The notes under the pieces were generated by a model, which was not told the DNA's origin, made no database searches, and saw only the letters and a list, made by a program, of their open reading frames with translations. Positions 25,117 to 33,626 of a DNA stretch of 64,000 nt are shown here, in pieces; position 1 is the stretch's first letter, and each line of letters starts with the position of its first letter. This DNA is from Citricoccus sp. CH26A (GTDB lineage Bacteria > Actinomycetota > Actinomycetes > Actinomycetales > Micrococcaceae): contig NZ_AFXQ01000012.1 of assembly GCF_000224415.1 (NCBI RefSeq), positions 39,914 to 103,913 of the forward strand, read 5' to 3'. The translations under genes were made by a program, and so were the position numbers.

Positions 25117-26478
25117 GTGAACGACCCCTCCGACCCCCGGGATCCCGGTCGCGACGCGGCCGGGGTCCCGCCCTATCCAGGCCGGCCCCCCGCCGTCGGG
25201 CCGGTCTTCCCCGTGCCCGGGCAGTACCCGGCCCGGGGGGCACACCGGCCGCACGGGCACCACGCCGGTGCCCACCAGCACGTCCCGTACGGGCAGTACC
25301 CGCACCACCAGTTCCCCTCCGGCCGGCCGCCCCGCCGCCCCCGCCGCGGCGCGTACCGCCTGATCATCGCCACCGGGGTCACGGGGGCCCTCATCCTCGC
25401 GGGCGGGGTCACCGTGCTGACCGTCCAGGAGATCCGGGACATCGTCGCGGTCCAGGAGGGGGAGACGGCCCGGCCCGCCGCGGAGGGGGAGTCCCTGGGG
25501 GAGACGCTGCGGCACGCCCACGACGGCATCCGGGTGGACTGGGCGGCCGGCCCGAACCTCGACGAGGCCGGCCTGGACGTGGGCCGCAAGGTCACCGAGG
25601 CGCCGGGCGTGCTGATGGTGGACACCCGGCTCATGTCCGGCATCGGCACCGGCACCGGGATCGTGCTCAGCGGGGAGGGACTGGCCATCACGAACTACCA
25701 CGTGGTCGAGGACGCCTCGGAGGTCACCGTGACCGTGGCGGACACCGGTGAGACCTACGACGCCGCCGTGCTCGGGCGCGACTCCCTGCACGACGTCGCC
25801 GTCCTCCAGATCGAGGACGCCCCGGACCTGCCCACGGCGTCGATCGACCCGGAGGTGCCGCGACTGGGGGACCGGTCCGCGGCCGTCGGCAACGGCGGAG
25901 GACAGCGGTTCCTCACGGCGGTGACCGGCGAGGTGACCGCCCTGGGCGAGTCCATCGTCGCCTCCTCCGGCGTGCCGGACGACTACTCCCGGCTGACGGG
26001 CCTGATCGAGACCAGCGCCGACGTCGTGCCGGGGTACTCGGGCGGGCCGCTGGTGGACGGTGCCGGCCAGGTGGTCGGCATCACCACCGCCGCCTCCCAG
26101 GGGGAGGACGCGGAGGCCGTGGACGGCTACGCCATCCCGGTGGCCACCGCGCTGGAGATCGTGGCCCAGGTCCTGTCCGGGGAGGAGACGGACACCGTCA
26201 GCATCGGCGTGGACGGGGCCCTGGGGATCACCGTGCAGACCGAGGGCGGGGCCGCGGTGGTCAGGGAGGTGTCCCCGGGATCCTCCGCGGAACGGCTCGG
26301 CCTGCGGGTCGGGGACACGGTGCACGCCGTCGACGGGCACTCGGTGGTCTCGGCGGCCGAACTGTCCGAGATCGTCAACGACCACAACGTCGGAGACATC
26401 GTCTCCGTGCAGTGGACCACCGTGGACGGCCAGGAGCGCGCCGGTGAGATCGACCTGCAGGCGGCCGTGGTGTACTGA
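25117..26478 (+). CDS. membrane-anchored HtrA/DegP-like serine protease with PDZ domain
   Basis: This 453-residue protein has a cytoplasmic Pro/His/Tyr-rich N-terminal tail (1-75), one membrane segment (about 81-103), a trypsin-like domain and a C-terminal PDZ domain (from about 365). The triad is His195 (ITNYHVVE), Asp226 (LHDVAVL) and Ser308 (GYSGGP, where HtrA enzymes usually have GNSGGP). It is a cell-surface quality-control protease by family. The GTG at 25117 is 10 bases after tpx, and cotranscription with tpx is likely. Confidence 0.8.
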   Translation: MNDPSDPRDPGRDAAGVPPYPGRPPAVGPVFPVPGQYPARGAHRPHGHHAGAHQHVPYGQYPHHQFPSGRPPRRPRRGAYRLIIATGVTGALILAGGVTVLTVQEIRDIVAVQEGETARPAAEGESLGETLRHAHDGIRVDWAAGPNLDEAGLDVGRKVTEAPGVLMVDTRLMSGIGTGTGIVLSGEGLAITNYHVVEDASEVTVTVADTGETYDAAVLGRDSLHDVAVLQIEDAPDLPTASIDPEVPRLGDRSAAVGNGGGQRFLTAVTGEVTALGESIVASSGVPDDYSRLTGLIETSADVVPGYSGGPLVDGAGQVVGITTAASQGEDAEAVDGYAIPVATALEIVAQVLSGEETDTVSIGVDGALGITVQTEGGAAVVREVSPGSSAERLGLRVGDTVHAVDGHSVVSAAELSEIVNDHNVGDIVSVQWTTVDGQERAGEIDLQAAVVY

Positions 26479-26482
26479 CCGC

Positions 26483-27799
26483 TCAGCCGGCCAGCTCGTC
26501 GTCCACGAAGACCCGGCCGGAGACGCGCAGCCCCGCCACCGCCATCACCACGCCGGAGGCGGCCAGCAGGACCAGGACCAGCGTCCAGTCCTCGAGTCCG
26601 GCGTGGAGGAAGCCGACGGCCAGGGGCCCCAACGCCGCCAGGATGTAGCCGAAGGGCTGGACGAATCCGGAGAGCCGGGCGGTCACGTGGGGATCGCGGC
26701 TGCGGGCGGGGATGAGCGAGATCGCCGTCGGGAACGCGAAACCGCCGGCGCCCAGCAGCACCGACCACAGCCAGGCACCGGCCACGGGTGCGACCAGCAG
26801 GCCGATGTACCCGGCCGCCGTGAGCAGTCCGAAGCCCAGCATCCACGGTGCGAGCGTGCGGGAGCGCTCGATCACCGTGGGCATGACCAGCCCGCCGATG
26901 ATGCCCATCCCGGCGATGACCGCCGTCAGGGAACCGGCGAGGTTCGCATCCAGGCCTGCGTCCCGGTAGACCTGGGGCATCCAGCCGAACTGCACGTAGG
27001 CGTTCATCGCCTGCACGCCGAACAGCACCATCAGGGCGACGGCGGTCGGCGACGAGGTCAGGCTCCGGTCCGGGTGCTCGCGGGGCGGGGCCGTGGGGAA
27101 GTCGTGCCCGGTGCGGCGGGCGACGACCAGCCACAGCACCAACGGGACGAGGGCCATCAGTCCCCAGAACCCGAGGGAGTAGCGCCAGCCGTCCGCGGGG
27201 TCGCCCAGGGCGCCCGCGAGACCGGCCATCGGTGCCGCCAGCCCCGAGCCCGCCGAGCCTCCCACGGTCAGGAACATGCTGTAGAGCGTCATCAGGACCA
27301 CCGTGTGCCGGCGGCCGTGCCGCTTGACCCACGCCGGGACCAGGACGTTGCCGACGGCCATCCCGGCCAGGGCCAGCGCGGTCAGTGGCACGAACGCCCA
27401 GACCGAGCCGGAGGCCGGGCGCAGCAACAGCCCCGCGACCACGAGCACCAGGCCCAGGGCGATGGTCAGGGACAGCCCCGCGCGCCGGCCCATCCGCACG
27501 GCGAGCAGTCCCACCACCCCGAACATCAGCCCGGGCAGCGCGGTCAGCACCCCGGCGACGCCGCCGTCGATCCCCAAGGACGCCGAGACCTCGGCCAGGA
27601 CCGGCCCCAGGGAGGTGGCGCCCGGGCGCAGGTTGGCCGCGATGAACAGCACGGCCAGCACCGCCAGGACGATGCCGACGGTCCCCTGACGCGCAGGCCG
27701 ACCCGCGCCCACCGCCGGTGCCGGCTGCGGAGCCCGCCCCTCGTCGGCCGGGAGCTCGGGGGCGGTGCGTGCGTCGGCGCCGGGGTCACTACTGGTCAT
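26483..27799 (-). CDS. MFS transporter, CynX/NimT-like
   Basis: This is a 438-residue protein with about 12 membrane segments and a 40-residue Ala/Pro-rich N-terminal tail. FIAANLRPGATSLGPVL in the first helix is a hallmark of the CynX/NimT (cyanate/2-nitroimidazole transporter) subfamily. The substrate is unknown, and no cyanase or nitroimidazole gene is adjacent. A TAGAAC hexamer six bases before the ATG may be its -10. It converges on the HtrA-like gene with only four bases between the stops. Confidence 0.8.
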   Translation of the reverse strand: MTSSDPGADARTAPELPADEGRAPQPAPAVGAGRPARQGTVGIVLAVLAVLFIAANLRPGATSLGPVLAEVSASLGIDGGVAGVLTALPGLMFGVVGLLAVRMGRRAGLSLTIALGLVLVVAGLLLRPASGSVWAFVPLTALALAGMAVGNVLVPAWVKRHGRRHTVVLMTLYSMFLTVGGSAGSGLAAPMAGLAGALGDPADGWRYSLGFWGLMALVPLVLWLVVARRTGHDFPTAPPREHPDRSLTSSPTAVALMVLFGVQAMNAYVQFGWMPQVYRDAGLDANLAGSLTAVIAGMGIIGGLVMPTVIERSRTLAPWMLGFGLLTAAGYIGLLVAPVAGAWLWSVLLGAGGFAFPTAISLIPARSRDPHVTARLSGFVQPFGYILAALGPLAVGFLHAGLEDWTLVLVLLAASGVVMAVAGLRVSGRVFVDDELAG

Positions 27800-27844
27800 G
27801 GACCAGTTCTACACCGTTCGTCGCCGCGGGTCCGTGCGGGGGCC

Positions 27845-28648
27845 TCAGACCGTGGCGAACAGCAGCAGGGACACCGCCATCACGGCCATGCCGCCCACCA
27901 ATCCGTACATCGCCAGGTGGTGCTTGCCGTACTCCCGGGCCGTGGGCAGCAGCTCGTCCAGGGAGATGAACACCATGATCCCGGCCACCACCGCGAAGGT
28001 GATGCCCAGCAGGACGTCGTCCAGGAACGGCATCAGCAACGCGAAGCCGATCAGCGCACCGGCCGGCTCGGCCAGCCCCGAGACGAAGGACCACTGCACG
28101 GCCTTGCGGCGGGACCCGGTGGCCTCCCGGACCGGCACCGCCACGGCCACGCCCTCCGGGACGTTGTGCAGCGCGATCGCCAGGGCCACGGGCAGGGCGA
28201 TCGACAGGTCCGTCAGTCCCGCCACGAAGGTGGCGAAGCCCTCCGGGAAGTTGTGCAGGCTGATCGCCAGCGCGGTCACCGTGCCGGTCCTCATCATCCG
28301 CCGGCGCCGGGCGGCCGTGGCCGGATCGCGGACCTGGCCGGGCTCGTGCGGGTTGATGGGCTCGGGGACGAGGCGGTCGATCACCCCGATCACCAGGATG
28401 CCGCCGAAGAACGCGGCCACGGCCGCCCAGTGGCCCCCCGCCGGGTCCGTGGCGGCGGTGAGCGAGGTCAGCGCCTTGGGCATGATCTCCAGGAAGGACA
28501 CGTAGAGCATCACGCCCGCCGAGAAGCCCAGGGCCACGGACAGGAACGGGCCGCTGGTGCGCCGCGGCACCACCGAGATGAGCCCGCCGATGCCCGTGCA
28601 CAACCCGGCGAGCACGGTGAGCCCCAGTGCCAGCCAGAAGTTCTCCAC
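27845..28648 (-). CDS. ZIP family divalent metal transporter (ZupT-like)
   Basis: The protein is 267 residues with eight predicted membrane segments. The two metal-site helices carry HNFPEG and HNVPEG, as in ZupT, and an intervening basic loop (RRRRMMR) is present. It probably takes up zinc and other divalent ions. The GTG at 28648 with AAGGA ten bases upstream gives the usual N-terminus (FWLALGLTVLAGLCTGIGG); longer upstream reading is Pro/His-rich and unlikely. Confidence 0.8.
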   Translation of the reverse strand: MENFWLALGLTVLAGLCTGIGGLISVVPRRTSGPFLSVALGFSAGVMLYVSFLEIMPKALTSLTAATDPAGGHWAAVAAFFGGILVIGVIDRLVPEPINPHEPGQVRDPATAARRRRMMRTGTVTALAISLHNFPEGFATFVAGLTDLSIALPVALAIALHNVPEGVAVAVPVREATGSRRKAVQWSFVSGLAEPAGALIGFALLMPFLDDVLLGITFAVVAGIMVFISLDELLPTAREYGKHHLAMYGLVGGMAVMAVSLLLFATV

Positions 28649-28768
28649 GCCGAGCCGTTCCTTGCGTCCGTGTCCTGCAGGGTCGTGCCCCCCGTGCACC
28701 CCGGCGTCCGCCGGGTGCCACGGTGCCGGGGGATGCACCGAGTGTAGGGGCGGCGGAACGGGCCTCAG

Positions 28769-28774
28769 TACGCT
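28769..28774 (+). promoter_or_regulatory. -10 element of a leaderless promoter (serine hydrolase)
   Basis: TACGCT ends six bases before the ATG at 28781. Confidence 0.45.
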
Positions 28775-28780
28775 GTCCCC

Positions 28781-29881
28781 ATGATGACGACGCCGGTCCC
28801 GGCAGGTGGTCCCGCCGGCGCCGGTCCGCCGCCGGGCGCCGGTCCGGTGTCCGACGCCGGCTGGCGGGACGTCCTGGCCCTGGCCGCTTCGCGCGGGGCC
28901 TGCGTGCAGCTGTGCGTGATCCACCGCGGGGTCGTCGTCCTGGACGGGGCGGTCCGCTGCCACCCGGACGCCCTGGGGTGGTTGTTCTCGGCCTCCAAGC
29001 CCTTCACGTCCCTGCTGGTCCACCGGCTGGCGGGCCGGGGCGTGCTGGACCTGGATGCCGCGGTGGGGGAGTACTGGCCCGAGTTCGGGACCGGTGGGGA
29101 CGGCTCCAAGGCCGGCACGACCGTCCGGGACGTGCTCACCCACCGCACGGCCGCCCCCACGGCGGGGCCGTACCCGGTGGCGGTGCTGGCCATGCACCGC
29201 CTCGAGGCCTCGCTCGAGCGGGTGGCCCGCGGCCGACGCCGGGACCGCCGCTATCCGGGCCCGTCCGCCTACCAGCCACTGGACTTCGGGTACATCCTGG
29301 CCGAGGTGGCCCGCCGGGCCACCGGCCGTCCGTGGCCGCAGCTGCTGCACGAACTGGTGCTGGGCCCCGCCGGACTGCGGGACGTCCACCCCGGGGTACC
29401 GGACGACCAGCTGCACCGGTGCCTGCCCTTCGACGGCTCGCGCCGGGCCCTGCCGGGCGGGCCGGTCGTCGCGGCCATCGTCAACCGGCGGTCCGTGCGC
29501 CAGGCACGGATCCCGGCGGCGGGGATCTCGACGACGGCCCGCCAGCTCGCCCTGTTCTACCGCCACCTGCTCGGCGCCCCGGAACGGGAGGCACTGTGCG
29601 CACCCAGTTCGGACGGCGGCCGAGACGCCTGGACCCGGTTGCCCACCCGGTGGGGGACCGGCCTCCAGCTCGGCGGCACCGGTGCATGGTGCCCGCTGGG
29701 GGCCACCAGCAGCGTGCGGACCTTCGGGCACAACGGTTCGGACGTGTGCCTGGGCTGGGCGGATCCCGACCTGGACCTCGCGGTCGGCCTCGTCACCGAC
29801 CGGGCCAGCGGCCACCCCGCGGACAAGAGGCTGCTCGTGCGGGTCTCGGACGCGGTCCGCGCTACCGCCCGCCGGCACTGA
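28781..29881 (+). CDS. serine hydrolase, beta-lactamase/esterase (EstB-like) family
   Basis: This is a 366-residue class-C-like serine hydrolase without a signal peptide. The SASK tetrad (SxxK) supplies the nucleophile and general base, and YQPLD occupies the Tyr motif position. HNGSD stands where class C enzymes have KTG-like residues. The lack of export signal and the altered third motif favour a cytoplasmic esterase over an antibiotic-degrading enzyme. Confidence 0.75.
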   Translation: MMTTPVPAGGPAGAGPPPGAGPVSDAGWRDVLALAASRGACVQLCVIHRGVVVLDGAVRCHPDALGWLFSASKPFTSLLVHRLAGRGVLDLDAAVGEYWPEFGTGGDGSKAGTTVRDVLTHRTAAPTAGPYPVAVLAMHRLEASLERVARGRRRDRRYPGPSAYQPLDFGYILAEVARRATGRPWPQLLHELVLGPAGLRDVHPGVPDDQLHRCLPFDGSRRALPGGPVVAAIVNRRSVRQARIPAAGISTTARQLALFYRHLLGAPEREALCAPSSDGGRDAWTRLPTRWGTGLQLGGTGAWCPLGATSSVRTFGHNGSDVCLGWADPDLDLAVGLVTDRASGHPADKRLLVRVSDAVRATARRH

Positions 29882-29899
29882 CCGGCGTTCCAGGACGGA

Positions 29900-29942
29900 C
29901 CGGCCCTCCAGTACCGTCCGGCCCTCCAGTACCGTCCGGCCC
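29900..29942. repeat. 18-bp tandem direct repeat, 2.4 copies
   Basis: CCGGCCCTCCAGTACCGT is present at 29900-29917 and 29918-29935, then seven bases of a third copy. It lies just after the serine hydrolase stop. No function is visible. Confidence 0.7.
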
Positions 29943-29992
29943 GTGGCCCGGAGGCCGTCCCGAGACACAGGCCCCCAGGACCGGGCCCCCCA

Positions 29993-30021
29993 GGGCCGGG
30001 TCCATCCCCAGGACCCGGCCC
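29993..30021. terminator. hairpin terminator after the serine hydrolase gene
   Basis: GGGCCGGGTCC-ATCCCCA-GGACCCGGCCC is a perfect 11-bp stem with a 7-nt loop. It separates the serine hydrolase from the 30156-33354 operon. TAGGTT at 30028-30033 just after it is a candidate -10 for that operon. Confidence 0.6.
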
Positions 30022-30155
30022 ATCCGCTAGGTTCGGCAGGACGGGATCGCCGACCCGGCCGGGGCCCTCATCGTCGTCTCATCGTCGACTCATCCCCGTC
30101 TCATCCCGGTCCCGCAGGATATTCACAGGATCTTCCAAGGACAGGAACAGACGCG

Positions 30156-31709
30156 ATGACGCACCAGGAGCCGGCGCAGCAGCTGCACACTCCCCGACCC
30201 TCCGGTCGATCCAGTCGATCCACGCACGGGCGGCGCGCCGTCGTCGTCGGCTCCGGACCCAACGGGCTGACCGCCGCCGCGGTGCTGGCCCGCGCGGGCT
30301 GGGAGGTCGACGTCTACGAGCGGCACACGGCCCCGGGCGGTGCCTCCGCCTCCGCCGACGTGCTCGGCCCGGGGACCATCGTGGACCTCGGGGCGGCGGG
30401 CCATCCCTTCGGTGTCGCCAGCCCCGTGTTCCGGGACCTGGACCTCGGCGCGCACGGCGTCGAATGGCTGCACAGTGACTTCCCGATGGCACACCCCCTG
30501 GAGGGCCGTCCGGCGGCGATCCTGCACCGAACCCTCGAGGCCACGGCCGCCGGACTCGGTCAGGACGGCACGGCGTGGACCCGGCTGCACGCCCCGCTGG
30601 TGGAGGACATCGACGCGCACCTGGAGAACATCCTCGGCCCGTCACTGGTGCGCGTGCCGCGGCATCCGGTCAGCATGGCCCGCTTCGGGATCCGGGCCCT
30701 CTGGCCCGCGGGTGCCGTCGGACGGGCCATCTTCCGGGACGAGACCGCCAGGTCCCTGTTCGCGAGTTCCTCGATCCACGCCATCCTGCCGCCCACCCAC
30801 CTGTTCACGGCCGCGTTCGGCCTGATCTTCGGTGCCCTGGGCATGACCCGCGGGTGGCCCGTGGCCAAGGGCGGCTCCGGTGCCATCACCGCGGCCCTTG
30901 CCTCCGTCCTGGCTGCCCACGGTGGACGCATCCACCTGGACCACGAGGTCACCGACCTGCGCGAATTCCCGGACGCGGACGCGATCCTGCTCGACCTCAC
31001 GCCCCGGCAGCTGCTCGCCCTCGACGGGGCGGACCTCAGCGACCGCTATGCCGCGCACCTGAGGCGCTGGCGGTACGGGACAGGGGTCTCGAAGGTGGAC
31101 TACCTGCTCGACGGGCCGATCCCGTGGACCGACTCCCGGGTGGCCGGCGCCGGTACCGTCCACGTGACCGGCACGCTGGCCGAGCTGGAGCACGCCGAGC
31201 GAGAGGCGAAGGCCGGCCGGATGCCGGACAGGCCCTTCGTCATGGTCTGCCAGCAGCAGGCGGGGGACCCGTCCCGGGCCACCGGTCCGGCCGCCGGGAA
31301 GACGGTGGTGTGGACCTACGCCCACGTCCCCGGTGGGTACGACGCCCCGGTCGAGAACCTGATCGCCGAACAGATCGAACGCTTCGCCCCGGGTTTCCGG
31401 GACCGGATCGTCCACCGGGTGGCCACCACCCCCTCGGCCCTCCAGTCCTGGAACCCCAACCTCATCGGCGGGGACGTGGCCGGCGGATCCATGGGCGGGC
31501 TGCAGCAGGTGCTGCGACCGGCCCCCGTGCTCAGCCCGCACCGCACCGGCACGCCGGGACTGTACCTGGCCTCCTCGTCCACCCCGCCCGGAGGCGGGGT
31601 GCACGGGATGGCCGGACTGCACGCGGCCCGGGCCGCCCTGGCCGACGCGGCACGGGGCCGCACCCGGCGGCACACGCACACCCGCACCCCTCGAGAGGAC
31701 AGACCATGA
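30156..31709 (+). CDS. phytoene-desaturase-like FAD/NAD(P)-dependent oxidoreductase
   Basis: The protein is 517 residues. The N-terminal VVVGSGPNGLTAAAVLARAGWEVDVYE is the dinucleotide-binding signature of the CrtI/phytoene desaturase group, and YLASSSTPPGGGVHGMAGLHAA is the matching C-terminal FAD contact. It belongs to the large uncharacterised branch of these enzymes rather than to carotenoid synthesis: no crtB or crtE lies nearby. It is first in a three-gene unit, with its TGA inside the ATGA start of the next gene. The substrate is unknown. Confidence 0.8.
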   Translation: MTHQEPAQQLHTPRPSGRSSRSTHGRRAVVVGSGPNGLTAAAVLARAGWEVDVYERHTAPGGASASADVLGPGTIVDLGAAGHPFGVASPVFRDLDLGAHGVEWLHSDFPMAHPLEGRPAAILHRTLEATAAGLGQDGTAWTRLHAPLVEDIDAHLENILGPSLVRVPRHPVSMARFGIRALWPAGAVGRAIFRDETARSLFASSSIHAILPPTHLFTAAFGLIFGALGMTRGWPVAKGGSGAITAALASVLAAHGGRIHLDHEVTDLREFPDADAILLDLTPRQLLALDGADLSDRYAAHLRRWRYGTGVSKVDYLLDGPIPWTDSRVAGAGTVHVTGTLAELEHAEREAKAGRMPDRPFVMVCQQQAGDPSRATGPAAGKTVVWTYAHVPGGYDAPVENLIAEQIERFAPGFRDRIVHRVATTPSALQSWNPNLIGGDVAGGSMGGLQQVLRPAPVLSPHRTGTPGLYLASSSTPPGGGVHGMAGLHAARAALADAARGRTRRHTHTRTPREDRP

Positions 31710-32473
31710 CAGACAACCCCGCCCACCCGACGTCGCTGCCGGGGGTGCTGTCCGCCCCCGCGGTGACGGACCGGGACCTCTGGGCCCTGGTCGCGGGAAC
31801 CGCCCTGGCCGCCGTGCTGCTCTCCCCGGTGCGCCACTACTTCAACGGCAGGGACAAGGGCGAGGAGGACTCCTTCCCGCTCTCGACCTATCCGATGTTC
31901 TCGGACCACCGGAAGGACCGGGCCCGCATCCCGCACGTGGCCGGATTCACCGCCGAGGGTGAGCGGATCGTCCCGCACTACAGCCACTTCGGTGCCGGCG
32001 GGCTGAACCAGGTCCGCAAACAGGTCACCCGCATGGTCCGCCAGGGCCGCGCGGCGGAGGTCGCCCAGCGCTACGCCGACGCCCTGGCCGCCCGGCGTGA
32101 GCGGCCCGTGCCGCGCGGCGGGGGCCCCGGTGCCGTCCGTCGCCGTCGCGAGGCCGGGATCGTCCGCGTCGAGGTCGTGCGCTCGCGGTACTTCTTCGAC
32201 ACCTACTACGCGGGCAACACCACCCCGCAGGTCGAGACCGTCCACGCCCGCGCGGACGTCGGCGGCACCGCCGTCGAGGTCGCGGAGACCCGTACCGACC
32301 CCGCCCAGGACCCCCAGGGACCGCCCACCGGGCCGATGGCCCGCTCCGGGCTCGGCAACACGCCCCCCGCCCCTATCGGCCAGCGGAACACGCCCGCCGA
32401 CTACCGCACCGAGCACACCGTCCAGGCCGCACCGCGCACCGTGCGGACCCCCGCGCAGGAGAGCACCCGATGA
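31706..32473 (+). CDS. membrane-anchored protein of unknown function with an FPLSTYPMFS motif
   Basis: This 255-residue protein has one hydrophobic segment at about residues 26-42, then the motif SFPLSTYPMFSDHR. A charged region follows, and the C-terminal 60 residues are Pro/Thr-rich and probably disordered. I do not recognise a Pfam-level domain, though proteins with a similar FxxYPMFS motif occur beside HTTM genes. Both ends overlap neighbours by ATGA (31706-31709 and 32470-32473), so the three genes are made in a fixed ratio. Confidence 0.65.
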   Translation: MTDNPAHPTSLPGVLSAPAVTDRDLWALVAGTALAAVLLSPVRHYFNGRDKGEEDSFPLSTYPMFSDHRKDRARIPHVAGFTAEGERIVPHYSHFGAGGLNQVRKQVTRMVRQGRAAEVAQRYADALAARRERPVPRGGGPGAVRRRREAGIVRVEVVRSRYFFDTYYAGNTTPQVETVHARADVGGTAVEVAETRTDPAQDPQGPPTGPMARSGLGNTPPAPIGQRNTPADYRTEHTVQAAPRTVRTPAQESTR

Positions 32474-33354
32474 CCCTCGTCCAGACCCTCGTCGACCACC
32501 TCCGCCCGGCGGCCCAGCCCGTGCGCCCGGCCGTGCTGCGCCTGGCCACCGGCACGTTCTCCGCGGTGCACAACATCCGCCGGCGTGACATGTTCCGCAG
32601 GCTCCACCGCCAGGACGAGACCCAGTTCACGCCCGTCGGGGTGGTCAGGGTGCTGAGGAGGCCGTTGCCGCCGACGGTGGCGGACGCCCTCTTCGACGCC
32701 GCGCAGGCGGTCAACATCGCGGCGACGCTGGGGATCGGCCACCGGGTGACCGGTCCGCTGAACGCGGCGCTGCAGTTGTGGACCATCACCTACCGCAATT
32801 CCTGGACGATGCTGCTGCACAGCGACAACATGATGACGATGCACCAGATGGTCCTGGGAACCACCCGCTCCGCCGACGCCCTGAGCGTCGACGCCCTGGT
32901 CCGTGACCGCACCCTGCTCCCGCAACGCTTCGACCGGGCCTACGGCGCGGTCCCGACCGTGCTGAACATCGCGACCTGCGCCGTGTACTTCATCTCCGGC
33001 GTGGCGAAGGTCCGGGGTCCCCTCGGGATGAGGTGGGCACAGGGCGACGTGCTGCGCGGCCAGATCGCCGTGGACGGACTGCGCAAGGACCTCTTCGGCT
33101 CCGCCAGGACCGACGCCGGTTCCGCGCTGTACCGGCAGAAGGGACTGTTCACCCTTCTCGCCGTCGTCTCCCTGGCCGTGGAGCTCGGGGCGCCGCTGTC
33201 GCTGGTGCACCGCAGGCTCGGCCAGGCGTTCGCCCTCGGGGCGTGGGGCATGCACGTGGGGATCCGGATCGTCATGGGCATCAGGTTCAAGTACAACGTC
33301 TCCGGGATCTCCTACCTGCCGTATTTCCCGGCGGGGCCCCAAATGCCCCGGTGA
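32470..33354 (+). CDS. HTTM (vitamin K-dependent gamma-carboxylase-like) membrane protein
   Basis: This is a 294-residue multi-pass membrane protein. The stretch YRNSWTMLLHSDNMMTMHQM and the later YFISGVAKVRGPLGMRWAQGD resemble the NSW...H..N..H and AGxxKLR..G..WxxGD patterns of HTTM-domain proteins. The family is homologous to the membrane part of vitamin K gamma-carboxylase, but bacterial members are mostly uncharacterised. It is the last gene of the coupled unit with the CrtI-like oxidoreductase. Confidence 0.7.
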   Translation: MTLVQTLVDHLRPAAQPVRPAVLRLATGTFSAVHNIRRRDMFRRLHRQDETQFTPVGVVRVLRRPLPPTVADALFDAAQAVNIAATLGIGHRVTGPLNAALQLWTITYRNSWTMLLHSDNMMTMHQMVLGTTRSADALSVDALVRDRTLLPQRFDRAYGAVPTVLNIATCAVYFISGVAKVRGPLGMRWAQGDVLRGQIAVDGLRKDLFGSARTDAGSALYRQKGLFTLLAVVSLAVELGAPLSLVHRRLGQAFALGAWGMHVGIRIVMGIRFKYNVSGISYLPYFPAGPQMPR

Positions 33355-33626
33355 GGGCCCACTTGTGAACCGCCGATGAACTCTTGAAAACAGCATGTTT
33401 CCGCTGGTGGCCGCCAAGTTACGGGATGGTAACGATCCGGCCGGTGGCCGACTATTCAATGGTGCTTTTACATGTTGCGGGGCTAATGTCTTTCACATCT
33501 TGTGGTGTTGCTCACTACCGGCCGGGGAGGGGAAACCGGATTTCGGCCGGAGGCCGGCCCTCCACCCCAGACGGGTCGGATCGGGAGCACAGCACGCCTC
33601 GCACCTGTCTGAATGGAGACGCTTTG
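33355..33626 (+). promoter_or_regulatory. AT-richer leader region of the peptide transporter operon, with a GTTAC/GTAAC inverted repeat
   Basis: This 272-base gap is markedly richer in A/T than the rest of the window. It contains GTTAC (33418-33422), six bases, GTAAC (33429-33433), a candidate operator. TATTCA at 33453 and TAATGT at 33484 are possible -10 hexamers; I cannot decide between them. GGAG at 33615-33618 is the ribosome binding site for the binding-protein gene. No small gene is evident. Confidence 0.4.

Noticed and set aside
26060..28747. 895-codon open frame opposite the MFS and ZIP genes
   Set aside because: Composition is Arg/Gln/His/Pro-rich, and the opposite strand encodes conserved transporters in full.
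28781..29881. Antibiotic-resistance beta-lactamase
   Set aside because: No signal peptide and an HNGSD third motif; esterase-like serine hydrolase is the safer call.
29900..29942. Tandem repeats considered as a CRISPR array or attachment site
   Set aside because: Units are directly adjacent with no spacers, no cas or integrase genes are near, and there is no tRNA.
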